Source: Neorhizobium huautlense
GTDB taxonomy: Bacteria; Pseudomonadota; Alphaproteobacteria; Rhizobiales; Rhizobiaceae
NCBI RefSeq assembly: GCF_002968575.1
Contig: NZ_PVBM01000005.1
Span: 1 to 64,000 of the forward strand
Direction of reading: 5' to 3'
Length of the DNA stretch: 64,000 nucleotides
Shown here one piece after another: positions 18,801 through 27,108 of the stretch; position 1 is the stretch's first letter; the number at the start of each line of letters is the position of its first letter. Made by a program: the position numbers and the translations under genes. The notes beneath the pieces are model-generated. The model had not been told where the DNA came from, searched no databases, and saw only the letters and a list, made by a program, of their open reading frames with translations.

Positions 18801-20057
18801 TCAGATCCCCGTCAGCGCTTCGTTGATGCCGGCGATGATCTCAGCGGCCGCGTCCTCGGCGGATTGCTGGCCGTAGGCGAAGGCCTCGAAGTTCGTGTCG
18901 AAAGCTTCGGTGACACGCGGATGCTCGTTCAGCGGCGAAACTCCAGGACTGCTGGGTTCCATCACCCGCTTGTAGGCTTCCAGCTGGACAGGCTTGACCT
19001 TGCCTTCCTTGTTAAGCACATCGAGTGCGGCCTTGCTGGAGGGAATGCCGCGCGTTGCGCCCAGCACCTTTACCGCCGCCGGATCGTTGAGAAGGCAATT
19101 GACGATCTGCGCTGCCGCTTTCGGGTCCTTGCTGTTCTTGGAGATGGCAAACAGCATCGATGGCTTGCGATAGACGCCGTCGATCTTCGCTCCGGCGACG
19201 GTGAGCAACTTGACCGGGACGAGTTCCTGGCCCTTTTCCATGGGCGTGGAAATCTTGCCGTAGGTGCTGTCCCACTGGTACGTGCCGGCAATCTGACCCT
19301 TTGCCCATTTCTGGTTTTCATGCAGGGGCGTATTGCCGCCGGCTGCGACTTGCTTCCAGGACTCGATCACGCCCTTGTCCACTAGGGTCTGGTAGAACTT
19401 CAGCCCTTCGACGAGCTCCTCTTCTGTCCAGGAAACCTTGTTCGTTGCGGGATCGATCAGGTCCTTGCCGGTCTTCTGCGTCGTACGCAGGATGACCATG
19501 AGGCGGGCGTCGAGTGCAGCGCCCTCGAAAGGATAATAGTCCTTGCCGAGCTTCTCCTTCATCTTCGGCGCGGCCGCGATCAGTTCTTCCCAGGTGGTCG
19601 GGATCGGCACGCCGGCCTTGTCGTAGGTCGTCTTGTTAAACATGAAGACGCGGCCCGTGGTCGAGACCGGAATGCCGTTCAGCTTGCCCTTAACCGTACC
19701 GCTGTCGAGATCGGCCTTGGACCATTGGCCGAGGTCGATGATGTCCTTGTACTGGTAGAGATCGGCAAAGCCGGTGCCGTTCTTGGTGAAAAGCGGTAGC
19801 CACGGCCAATTGACCTGCATGATGTCGGCTTCGGTGCCGCCAGCGAGCTGAGTGGCGATCTTTTCCTGATGCCCCTGGAAGCCGGTGAATTCCGGCGCCA
19901 CGGTATGGCCGAATTTGCTGCCGCAGATCTTTAGCGCTTCCTGGGTTGCGAGGTGGCGGTCGTCGCTTCCCCACCAGGACATGCGCAGGTCCGCAGCAAA
20001 TGCGGTCGAAAGGCTGGTGGCGGCAAACAGTGCCGCGGTCATGATCATGGTTCTCAT
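18801..20057 (-). CDS. Carbohydrate ABC transporter substrate-binding protein (pectin oligosaccharide type)
   Basis: A 418-residue family 1 extracellular solute-binding protein with a Sec signal peptide (MRTMIMTAALFAATSLSTAFAADL). The mature part shows MSWWGSDDRHLATQEALKICGSKFGHTV, GGTEADIMQVNWPWLPLF and GLKFYQTLVDKGVIESW, typical of CUT1 oligosaccharide binders such as TogB. The start at 20057 is set by GGGAGGAGCCAAA directly upstream; five codons further up (20072) there is no ribosome-binding site. It is cotranscribed with two permeases and an ATPase upstream and the pectin hydrolases downstream, so oligogalacturonides or rhamnogalacturonan fragments are the likely cargo. Confidence 0.88.
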   Translation of the reverse strand: MRTMIMTAALFAATSLSTAFAADLRMSWWGSDDRHLATQEALKICGSKFGHTVAPEFTGFQGHQEKIATQLAGGTEADIMQVNWPWLPLFTKNGTGFADLYQYKDIIDLGQWSKADLDSGTVKGKLNGIPVSTTGRVFMFNKTTYDKAGVPIPTTWEELIAAAPKMKEKLGKDYYPFEGAALDARLMVILRTTQKTGKDLIDPATNKVSWTEEELVEGLKFYQTLVDKGVIESWKQVAAGGNTPLHENQKWAKGQIAGTYQWDSTYGKISTPMEKGQELVPVKLLTVAGAKIDGVYRKPSMLFAISKNSKDPKAAAQIVNCLLNDPAAVKVLGATRGIPSSKAALDVLNKEGKVKPVQLEAYKRVMEPSSPGVSPLNEHPRVTEAFDTNFEAFAYGQQSAEDAAAEIIAGINEALTGI

Positions 20058-20089
20058 TTTGGCTCCTCCCAAGTTGGAACGCTGAAGTT

Positions 20090-21202
20090 TCAGATCGCCA
20101 GGCTGATGTTTTCACCTGTTTGGCGATCGAACAGGTGGACTCCCTTTGGGTCCGGGCTCAGCCAGATCCAATCATCGCGAAGCGCGGTCCGGTCATAGGC
20201 AGCCGAAGGTACGATGGCGATCAGGCGCTTCGGCCCGATGTCGACGTAGAGATAGACCTCGTGGCCCATGAACTCGATATGGTTCACCTTGCCCTTGAGC
20301 GTGCCCGCGGTCTTGGCTTCGGCGATACGCAGATGCTGGGGCCGGATGCCGAGCGTCACCCAACCGGACTTTCCAACCGACAGCCGGTGCGCGAATTCGT
20401 CCCCGAGTGCGACCGTCTGATCCGCGGCCTTAACGTGGGTTTGTCCTTCAAGCTCGCCATCCAGAAAATTCATCTCCGGGCTGCCGATGAAGCCGGCGAC
20501 GAAGGTATTGGCCGGACGGTTGTAGAGCGTCATGGGATCGGCGACCTGCATGATGTGGCCGTCCTTCATGACGCAGATCCGGTCGCCCATGGTCATGGCC
20601 TCCGTCTGGTCGTGGGTGACATAGACAACCGTTGCCTGCTGTCCTTCCGCCTTCAGCCTCTTGTGCAGGTCGGTGATGCGAACGCGCATCGAGGCGCGCA
20701 GCTTTGCATCGAGGTTCGAGAGAGGCTCGTCGAATAGGAAAACCTGCGGTTTCTTGATCAGCGCGCGGCCGACCGCGACACGCTGCGCCTGGCCGCCGGA
20801 AAGCTGCTTCGGCAGCCGTTCCAGGAGCGGGTCTATTTCCAGCAGTCCCGAAACGTGCTCCGTCGCCTTTTCGATTTCTTCGGCAGGGCGGCGCTTCAGC
20901 CGCATGCTGAACGACAGGTTTTTGCGCACCTTCATATGCGGGTAGAGCGCATAATTCTGAAAGACCATGGAGATACCGCGGTCGCCCGGCGGTTTGTCGT
21001 TCACCAGTTCTCCGCCGATCCGGATTTCGCCGCCGGTAATCCGTTCGAGGCCCGCGATCATGCGCAAGGTCGTAGACTTGGCGCAGCCGGAGGGGCCGAC
21101 CAGCACCATGAACTCGCCGTCCTCGACATCGAGGTTGATGCCATGCACGGCGCGAAGCGAACCGTAGTCCTTTTCGAGATTTCTCAGTTGCAGACGTGCC
21201 AT
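20090..21202 (-). CDS. Carbohydrate ABC transporter ATP-binding protein (MsmK/UgpC family)
   Basis: A 370-residue CUT1 ATPase: Walker A GPSGCAKST (alanine replaces the commoner glycine, lysine intact), Q-loop VFQNYALYPHM, signature LSGGQAQRVAVGRALIKKP, Walker B VFLFDEPLSNLD, H-loop THDQTEAM. Residues 240-370 form the TOBE/MalK-type regulatory domain. It energises the two permeases encoded just upstream (4-base gap). In Dickeya the equivalent gene is togA of the oligogalacturonide importer TogMNAB; orthology is inferred from context, so no symbol is given. Confidence 0.9.
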   Translation of the reverse strand: MARLQLRNLEKDYGSLRAVHGINLDVEDGEFMVLVGPSGCAKSTTLRMIAGLERITGGEIRIGGELVNDKPPGDRGISMVFQNYALYPHMKVRKNLSFSMRLKRRPAEEIEKATEHVSGLLEIDPLLERLPKQLSGGQAQRVAVGRALIKKPQVFLFDEPLSNLDAKLRASMRVRITDLHKRLKAEGQQATVVYVTHDQTEAMTMGDRICVMKDGHIMQVADPMTLYNRPANTFVAGFIGSPEMNFLDGELEGQTHVKAADQTVALGDEFAHRLSVGKSGWVTLGIRPQHLRIAEAKTAGTLKGKVNHIEFMGHEVYLYVDIGPKRLIAIVPSAAYDRTALRDDWIWLSPDPKGVHLFDRQTGENISLAI

Positions 21203-21206
21203 GTCG

Positions 21207-22115
21207 CTATCCCTTGATGCCGCCGGACGAGATGCCGTCGATGAAATATTTCTGCGCGAGGAAGAAGACCGCGAGCGCCGGCGTCAGCGCCAGCACGGAC
21301 ATGGCGAGCACGCGGTTCCACTCGAACGCCTCAGTGGTGTCGATCGAGAGTTTCAGCGCCAGCGAGACCGGATATTTGTCGACCGACGAAATGTAGATCA
21401 GCGGCCCCAGGAAGTCGTTCATCGTCCACATGAACTGGAAAAGGCAGACCGAGATGAGCGCCGGCATCAGCAGCGGCACGACGATGAAGATCATCGTCTG
21501 CCAGGTGGTGGCGCCGTCGACGCGGGCGGCTTCCTCCATGTCGCGCGGGATGGCGCGCAGGAACTGCACCAGCATGAAGACGAAGAAGGCGTCTCCTGCA
21601 AAGGCAGACGGCACCCAGAGCGGCAGGAAGCTGTCGAGCCATCCCAGATCGCGGAAGAGAAGATATTGCGGAATACGGGTCACCACATTCGGCAGCAGAA
21701 GCGTCGCGATCAACGACGCAAACAGCAGCTTCTTGAACGGGAACTCGAAGCGGGCGAACCCATAGGCCACAGCGGTGCACGAGATGGCGGTGCCGATGAC
21801 CTTGGGGATCACGATCCACAGCGTATTCAGGAAGAATGTGCCGAAGGAATAGGGCGTCGAGGTCTGCCAGCCCTTGATATAACCGTCGAGCGTCGGGTTT
21901 TCCGGCCAGAAGCCGGGATTGGCAAAGATCTCAGAATTCGTCTTGAACGATGCCCCGATCAGCCAGATCAGCGGGTAGAGCATCAGGAGGCCGACAGCGG
22001 CGAGCATCAGATAACGCAGCATGATGCCTGCCTTGTGGCGGCGATGCTCGCGGGCACGGATGCCGGCAACCTCGCCAACCGTCGACGGATCATGGGAGAG
22101 AACGTGTTCGGTCAT
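21207..22115 (-). CDS. Carbohydrate ABC transporter permease (MalG family)
   Basis: A 302-residue inner-membrane permease with six predicted helices, beginning at LMLAAVGLLMLYPLIWLIGASFK, and the EAA loop EEAARVDGATTWQTMIFIVVPLLMPAL that docks on the ATPase. The last residues (FFLAQKYFIDGISSGGIKG) are the typical MalG-type C-terminus. It is coupled to the partner permease (2-base gap) and to the ATPase (4-base gap). It corresponds by position to TogN-type permeases in pectin oligosaccharide importers; substrate is inferred from the adjacent GH28 and GH105 genes. Confidence 0.9.
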   Translation of the reverse strand: MTEHVLSHDPSTVGEVAGIRAREHRRHKAGIMLRYLMLAAVGLLMLYPLIWLIGASFKTNSEIFANPGFWPENPTLDGYIKGWQTSTPYSFGTFFLNTLWIVIPKVIGTAISCTAVAYGFARFEFPFKKLLFASLIATLLLPNVVTRIPQYLLFRDLGWLDSFLPLWVPSAFAGDAFFVFMLVQFLRAIPRDMEEAARVDGATTWQTMIFIVVPLLMPALISVCLFQFMWTMNDFLGPLIYISSVDKYPVSLALKLSIDTTEAFEWNRVLAMSVLALTPALAVFFLAQKYFIDGISSGGIKG

Positions 22116-22117
22116 GG

Positions 22118-23002
22118 TCAGCTCCTCTTGTCGCCGGCGTAATAGACCCAGTGGCGCGAGGACCAGAAGGCGATGAGGGTGAGCGCCATGATGATGACGA
22201 AGAGGACCCAGGCGATGGCCGATGCATATCCCATGTCGAAACGCTTGAAGGCTTCGTCATAGATGTAGATCGGCAGGAGATAGGTGGACTTCAGCGGGCC
22301 TCCTTGGGTGATAATGTAAGGGCCGTTGAACTCCTGGAAGGCCTGGACCATCTGCATGATCAGGTTGAAGAAGATGACAGGCGTGATCAGCGGCAGGGTG
22401 ATGTAGATGAAGCTCGTCCACTTGCCGGCGCCGTCGATGGAGGCGGCCTCATAGAGCGTCCTGTCGATGCTCTGCAGCGCGGCCAGGAAGATCACCATGG
22501 CCGAGCCGAATTGCCATAGGCGGAGCAGGGTGATGGTAAAAAGCGCATTGGTGGGATCGCCGAACCAGTTGACGGATTCGAAGCCGAGCAGGTTCAGGCC
22601 CATATTGACGAGGCCGACATCGGCAAAAATGTAGCGCCACAGCACCGCGATCGCGATCGAACCGCCGAGGATCGAGGGGACGTAGTAGGCCGTGCGGAAG
22701 ACGTTGATGAACTTCAGCTTGTAGTTGAAGATCACGGCCATGAAGAGCGCAAAGGCGAGCTTCAGCGGCACGGTCGTAAACACATAGACGAGCGTCACCC
22801 AGAGCGATTTGCGGAAAGTGCGGTCGTTGGTGAAGAGCTTGACGTAGTTTGCCAGACCGATGAAGATCGGCTCGTCCATCAGGTTGTAGTTCGTGAAACT
22901 CAGATAGAGCGAGGCGACGAAGGGCACTGCCGTGAAGATCAGCAGCCCGATGATGTAGGGCGATAGGTAGAAGAGCCCGAGGAACCGGCTGTCTCCGCTC
23001 AT
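22118..23002 (-). CDS. Carbohydrate ABC transporter permease (MalF family)
   Basis: A 294-residue permease with six helices (first: YIIGLLIFTAVPFVASLYLSF) and the EAA loop YEAASIDGAGKWTSFIYITLPLITPV. The short length lacks the large periplasmic loop of E. coli MalF, as is usual for CUT1 permeases outside enterics. It is the first gene of the leftward pectin operon; the promoter must lie in the gap to the divergent AraC regulator. An AAGCGGGGAAAGCAAC leader with a GGGGA ribosome-binding site precedes the ATG. Confidence 0.9.
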   Translation of the reverse strand: MSGDSRFLGLFYLSPYIIGLLIFTAVPFVASLYLSFTNYNLMDEPIFIGLANYVKLFTNDRTFRKSLWVTLVYVFTTVPLKLAFALFMAVIFNYKLKFINVFRTAYYVPSILGGSIAIAVLWRYIFADVGLVNMGLNLLGFESVNWFGDPTNALFTITLLRLWQFGSAMVIFLAALQSIDRTLYEAASIDGAGKWTSFIYITLPLITPVIFFNLIMQMVQAFQEFNGPYIITQGGPLKSTYLLPIYIYDEAFKRFDMGYASAIAWVLFVIIMALTLIAFWSSRHWVYYAGDKRS

Positions 23003-23335
23003 GTTGCTTTCCCCGCTTTAACAGGTGCCTCCGACAGGCGGTGCATCGCCGCGGCAATTCCCCCGCGGAACAGGCCTGCAGTATGATCGCGAGACAATGC
23101 CGCCCGGTTGAGGAAGCGGTCGCCGATATAGGCTATATTAAACGAAGAGACAGTTCCCGTATTGTGCATCGCAAATTCTGGCATAGGAATCCCCGGGGGT
23201 CCGATACGTATCGGGCACCCTGCAGATTTCCGCCATTTCCTCCCAATCTGGCCCTCTGATGTGTTGAGGTTTCAGCTCCTGCGCTGATAATCTCATCTTG
23301 GGGGCGGGATCAAATCGACAAATTGGGGGAAAAGG
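23003..23335. promoter_or_regulatory. Divergent control region of the pectin operon and AraC regulator, with a 14-bp palindrome
   Basis: A 333-base gene-free gap between the first importer gene and the AraC-type gene. The clearest element is the perfect palindrome CCGATACGTATCGG at 23201-23214, flanked by partly symmetric GGGT/ACCC. It lies about 200 bases upstream of the operon and 120 bases upstream of the regulator. Perfect even palindromes are more typical of LacI or GntR dimers than of AraC proteins, which prefer direct repeats, so the binder is uncertain. No confident -35/-10 pair was assigned. Confidence 0.5.
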
Positions 23336-24244
23336 ATGGACGAAATTGAAGGTAGCGTTCTGGCTGGAATTCCCATGGGGGCACTCGCCCTGACGCTGAC
23401 GCGTTCAACCATAAGGATGCAGCATTCCCATACCTGGGGTGTCGACAAATCGAACAGCGTCCATGACCTGATTATATGCCTAACGGGCTCGGCTCGTTAC
23501 GAGGTCGAGGACGAGACGATCGACATGGCGCCGGGCAGGGCCATGCTTCTGCCTGCCGGCGTACGCTTCGTCGGCTACTCTACGTCAACGGAGCCCTATA
23601 CCGGGATTGCCCAGCATTTCACGCTCGATCTCTTCGGGCGCCTCGACATGATTGCGCAGATGAACCTCAGGAAAGCGGTGACGCTTGCCCGCTGGGACAT
23701 GATGCAGCCATTGACCCGCTACTACCACGACAATGCGCCACCCTATTCCACGACCCTTCTCCAGCATCACCTCTTCATGTTCCTACTGATCGAGTTCATC
23801 GAGCAGGCGCATATCGGCTGGAAGGAGCAGTCGGTCGGAAACGTGAACAATCCCGACGCCCTTTCGTTTTCCGTGATGGTTGCCGCCAGCCAGATCGCGG
23901 CCGATCCCTTGAACGACGAGATCGTGGAACGGGCGGTCGGCGCGGTGCCCTACAACAGCGATTACTTCAAGCGTGAATTCCGCAAGCGGGTCGGTTGGAC
24001 GCCGGACAAATATCAGGAGTTCAAGCGGATGGAACGCGCCATGGGACTGATGGCCGGAGGTTGCAGTGTAAAACGCGCGGCCGAACTCTCCGGATATTCG
24101 GATGCCTATTACTTCTCCCGAATGTTCAAACGCTATATCGGCATCAGCCCGCTGGGCTACCAGCAGTCGGAAAGAAGAAGCCGAGAAGGAGCGTTTCCGC
24201 GAGGCGAAGAGGATGGGCAACTGCTTTACCCGCTGACACGATGA
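23336..24244 (+). CDS. AraC-family transcriptional regulator
   Basis: A 302-residue regulator with an N-terminal cupin-like sensor (HTWGVDKSNSVHDLIICLTGSARYEVEDETIDMAPGRAMLLPAGVRFVGY, about 30-100) and a C-terminal AraC/XylS double helix-turn-helix (about 185-285). In the latter, YFKREFRKRVGWTPDKYQEFKRMERAM and SVKRAAELSGYSDAYYFSRMFKRYIGISPLGYQQ are standard recognition elements. It is divergent from the pectin importer operon and probably activates it when a pectin breakdown product binds the cupin domain. A GGGGGAAAAGG ribosome-binding site precedes the ATG. The 19-residue basic tail after the second motif is unremarkable. Confidence 0.9.
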   Translation: MDEIEGSVLAGIPMGALALTLTRSTIRMQHSHTWGVDKSNSVHDLIICLTGSARYEVEDETIDMAPGRAMLLPAGVRFVGYSTSTEPYTGIAQHFTLDLFGRLDMIAQMNLRKAVTLARWDMMQPLTRYYHDNAPPYSTTLLQHHLFMFLLIEFIEQAHIGWKEQSVGNVNNPDALSFSVMVAASQIAADPLNDEIVERAVGAVPYNSDYFKREFRKRVGWTPDKYQEFKRMERAMGLMAGGCSVKRAAELSGYSDAYYFSRMFKRYIGISPLGYQQSERRSREGAFPRGEEDGQLLYPLTR

Positions 24245-24378
24245 GACCGACAGGAATGTGGCGGGGAGACATTCATGGCACGACATCACAAAGAAGTTCC
24301 GGCTTTGCGAAATTGAGCTGTCCCAAGTGGATCATTTCGCGTTATCTGCTGATGGTAGGCTCTTGCTGAAAGGCGGCC

Positions 24379-26007
24379 ATGGCAGCGGCGGACCGTGTTA
24401 GGGGATCAGAGACGGCGGACATATGTATCGTCGGCGCGGGGCCTGTGGGACTTGCGCTTGCCTTCAAGCTGGAAAAGCTTGGACTTGACGTCACTCTTCT
24501 GGAAATGGGAGCCGATGGCGCTGCCATCGCTGGCAATACAGGCAATATCGAATTCCAGAACGCTCATCACGCGCCTTCGCTTGCGATGTCGCGACCCGGA
24601 ATTGGCGGCGCCTCGGCGCTCTGGGGCGGACGTTGCGTCGCCTTCGACGACCTGGATTTCGAGAAGCGCGGCCATGTGCCTTTTTCCGGCTGGCCGTTGC
24701 CGCACGAATCCCTGCGTTCATATTATCCGGAGGCCTTCTCCTTTCTCAACTGCAGCCCGACGCAAACGGCTCCCGAGAAACTTTGCATCGCCGACGCGTC
24801 GATCTCCACCGAGGCGATCGAGCGCTGGAGCCGGCAGCCAGATCTCGGTGCCGAAAGCGCGAGGCGGCTGAACGGCTCCCGGCGGATACGGCTGGTGAAT
24901 GGCCGAGCCACCGGCATCCGGCTCGATTCCTCCGGCGGGCGGGTCGAGTGCATAACGGTTCATCGAGACGGCGAGGAAATGCATGTTGCAGCCGGGAACT
25001 TTGTCCTCGCGGGTGGCGGGCTGGAAAATGCCCGCCTGCTTCTCTCGCTGCAACGGGACAGGTCCGAATTCGGTGGTGGAAGTGAGGGTCCTACCGGGCG
25101 GTTCTATCAGGGGCACCTGACAGGGTATATCGCGTTGCTGCACTTGGAGAAGCCCGCCATGGCGAGACAGTTCGCCTTTCAGCTTGACGACCAGGGTTAC
25201 ATCGTTCGCAGACGGTTTCAGGTCTCGACGGCCGTACAGCTGAAGGAGCGGTTACTCAACTGCGTCTTTTGGCTGGATGCCGTCTCGATCGCAGATCCGA
25301 TCCACGGATCCGGCAGCTTGTCGCTCGTCTATCTCTTCCTGAAGGCTTTGGGGCTCTATCGCCGCCTTTCGAACGGGCTCGCTCCGACATCGAGAGGGAC
25401 GCAGAACATCAACCGCAGGGAGCACTGGAGGAATATCGTCACCGATCGGCGCTGGCTGATCGATCTATCCGGTGTGCTTCAAAACATGCGCCAGCGGCGC
25501 CGCAACCGGTGGCGTATTCTGATCAATCCGAAGGGTCGCTATCTCCTCCGCTATCACGCCGAGCAGGTGCCCAATCCGGAAAGCCGAGTGTTCCTCAAGG
25601 CGAATGGCGGGCAGGCGCCCAGCGATGCGTTGGCCGTCGATTACAGGGTGACCGATCAGGATCTGTCATCCGTGCTGAGGTCGCACGAGATTCTGGATGA
25701 CTGGCTGCGGCGCAATGGACTTGGCCGGCTGGAATATCTGCATGATCCCGATACGCGGCGGCAAGCGGTGTTGAACCAGGCTTTTGACGGGTACCACCAG
25801 ATCGGCCTGAGCCGGATGGCGGCAACGCCGGCTGAAGGTGTCGCCGATGCCGATTGCCGCGTCCACGGGATAGCCAATCTTTATCTCGCAGGCAGCTGCC
25901 TGTTCCCGACGGGCGGGCACGCCAATCCCACCCTGCCGGCCGTCGCACTCGCCCTTCGCCTTGCGGATCATCTCAAGGATCAGTCTGCAGCCGCTCCGAA
26001 CCGCTAA
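24379..26007 (+). CDS. GMC-type FAD-dependent oxidoreductase
   Basis: A 542-residue flavoprotein. The N-terminal Rossmann fold ICIVGAGPVGLALAFKLEKLGLDVTLLE (about 15-42) binds FAD, and the C-terminal segment LYLAGSCLFPTGGHANPTLPAVALALRLADHL is the GMC C-domain with the expected HxNP-like residues. No signal peptide or membrane helix is seen, so it is cytoplasmic. An AAAGG precedes the ATG by 5 bases. It sits at the edge of the exo cluster, convergent with exoZ (13-base gap), at the position that holds exoB in S. meliloti. The substrate is unknown; sugar alcohols or sugar residues are common GMC substrates. Confidence 0.85.
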   Translation: MAAADRVRGSETADICIVGAGPVGLALAFKLEKLGLDVTLLEMGADGAAIAGNTGNIEFQNAHHAPSLAMSRPGIGGASALWGGRCVAFDDLDFEKRGHVPFSGWPLPHESLRSYYPEAFSFLNCSPTQTAPEKLCIADASISTEAIERWSRQPDLGAESARRLNGSRRIRLVNGRATGIRLDSSGGRVECITVHRDGEEMHVAAGNFVLAGGGLENARLLLSLQRDRSEFGGGSEGPTGRFYQGHLTGYIALLHLEKPAMARQFAFQLDDQGYIVRRRFQVSTAVQLKERLLNCVFWLDAVSIADPIHGSGSLSLVYLFLKALGLYRRLSNGLAPTSRGTQNINRREHWRNIVTDRRWLIDLSGVLQNMRQRRRNRWRILINPKGRYLLRYHAEQVPNPESRVFLKANGGQAPSDALAVDYRVTDQDLSSVLRSHEILDDWLRRNGLGRLEYLHDPDTRRQAVLNQAFDGYHQIGLSRMAATPAEGVADADCRVHGIANLYLAGSCLFPTGGHANPTLPAVALALRLADHLKDQSAAAPNR

Positions 26008-26020
26008 CCGCACCGGCGCT

Positions 26021-27031
26021 TTACCGAACTGAACGCACCGGCAGACGCCGGAACGAAGGCCTCTTTCCCTTCAACAACGACTGGAGCGGCTTCTCCAGGC
26101 ATTCGTAGGCGGCGATGCCGGATGCCGTGCCCAGCACGACCGCTATGAAAAGGATCGCAGCGGCGGGAAGCGAGAGCATAAAACCGATCTTGACGATGAC
26201 GGAGATGGCGAAGGTGTGCCAGAGGTAGATGGAATAGGAGCTGTCGCCCAGGTAGGCGAGGAGAGGGAGTCTGCGCAGACGGGCGCCGGCCTCCATCGCC
26301 AGAGCTCCGAGCACGAGAAGGACCGCCAGCGGTCCGCAGGTCAAGGCGTCGAACTCCAACTTCAGCAGATGGATCGCTGCGAAACCCGCGACCGCCGTAG
26401 CGACGAGCGCAAGGCCGACTGTCGGGGACGGAAGGCGCCGGGCGGCCCATAGTTTCGCAAGCGCTGCGCCTGCGACAAACTCCAGAATAAGAGGTGCCGT
26501 GTAGAACGCCAGGATCGGGTTCTTTGGTTGCAGCAAGGTGCCGGCGATGACGAAGGCGCCGAACAGGAGAGCCAGGGCCAGGAGCCGCGATCCGGGCCTG
26601 AGGAACAGGACGAGCGCGAAGAGGGTGTAGAAGAAGATCTCATAATTCAGCGTCCAGCCCTGCACCAGGACCGGCCAGAGATTTCCGCTGCTGGGCGAGG
26701 CGATGGGAATGAAGAAGAAGGATCCGAGCGTGTGCGCGGGGTCGAGCCGCAGGTTCGGAAAGACGCCGGCGGCCGCGCCGATCACCATGGCGAAGGTTGC
26801 AGCCCAATAAGCCGGCGCGATGCGCAGAAGACGGTTGCGGAAGAAGTGCCCGGGACTGACCGGTCGGCTGTCGCTGATGGCCATCATGATGAAGCCGCTT
26901 ACCACGAAGAACACGTCGACGCCGGCGGCACCGATTGTGAAGGGCAGGCCCGTCCGTTCGCCGGCGTGGAATATCACGACGGCCAAGGCAGCGAATGCTC
27001 TCAGATACTGGATGGAGTATAGCGTCTGCAT
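26021..27031 (-). CDS. exoZ: Exopolysaccharide acetyltransferase, acyltransferase 3 family
   Basis: A 336-residue membrane protein of the acyltransferase-3 (OafA/ExoZ) family. It begins MQTLYSIQYLRAFAALAVVIFHAGERTGLPF, with the conserved LRAxAAxxVxxFH motif including the catalytic His, followed by GAAGVDVFFVVSGFIM and about ten membrane helices. In S. meliloti ExoZ adds the acetyl group to succinoglycan. Order exoZ-exoQ-exoF-exoY on one strand matches S. meliloti. The gap to exoQ is 77 bases. The C-terminus is basic (KGKRPSFRRLPVRSVR). Confidence 0.88.
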   Translation of the reverse strand: MQTLYSIQYLRAFAALAVVIFHAGERTGLPFTIGAAGVDVFFVVSGFIMMAISDSRPVSPGHFFRNRLLRIAPAYWAATFAMVIGAAAGVFPNLRLDPAHTLGSFFFIPIASPSSGNLWPVLVQGWTLNYEIFFYTLFALVLFLRPGSRLLALALLFGAFVIAGTLLQPKNPILAFYTAPLILEFVAGAALAKLWAARRLPSPTVGLALVATAVAGFAAIHLLKLEFDALTCGPLAVLLVLGALAMEAGARLRRLPLLAYLGDSSYSIYLWHTFAISVIVKIGFMLSLPAAAILFIAVVLGTASGIAAYECLEKPLQSLLKGKRPSFRRLPVRSVR

Positions 27032-27108
27032 CTAGGTTGGAGCCTCATTATGGCAGTCAAAACACAAAGAGATGTAGGCGAAGCTCGCTCGGATCAGTTT
27101 CGACCCAA

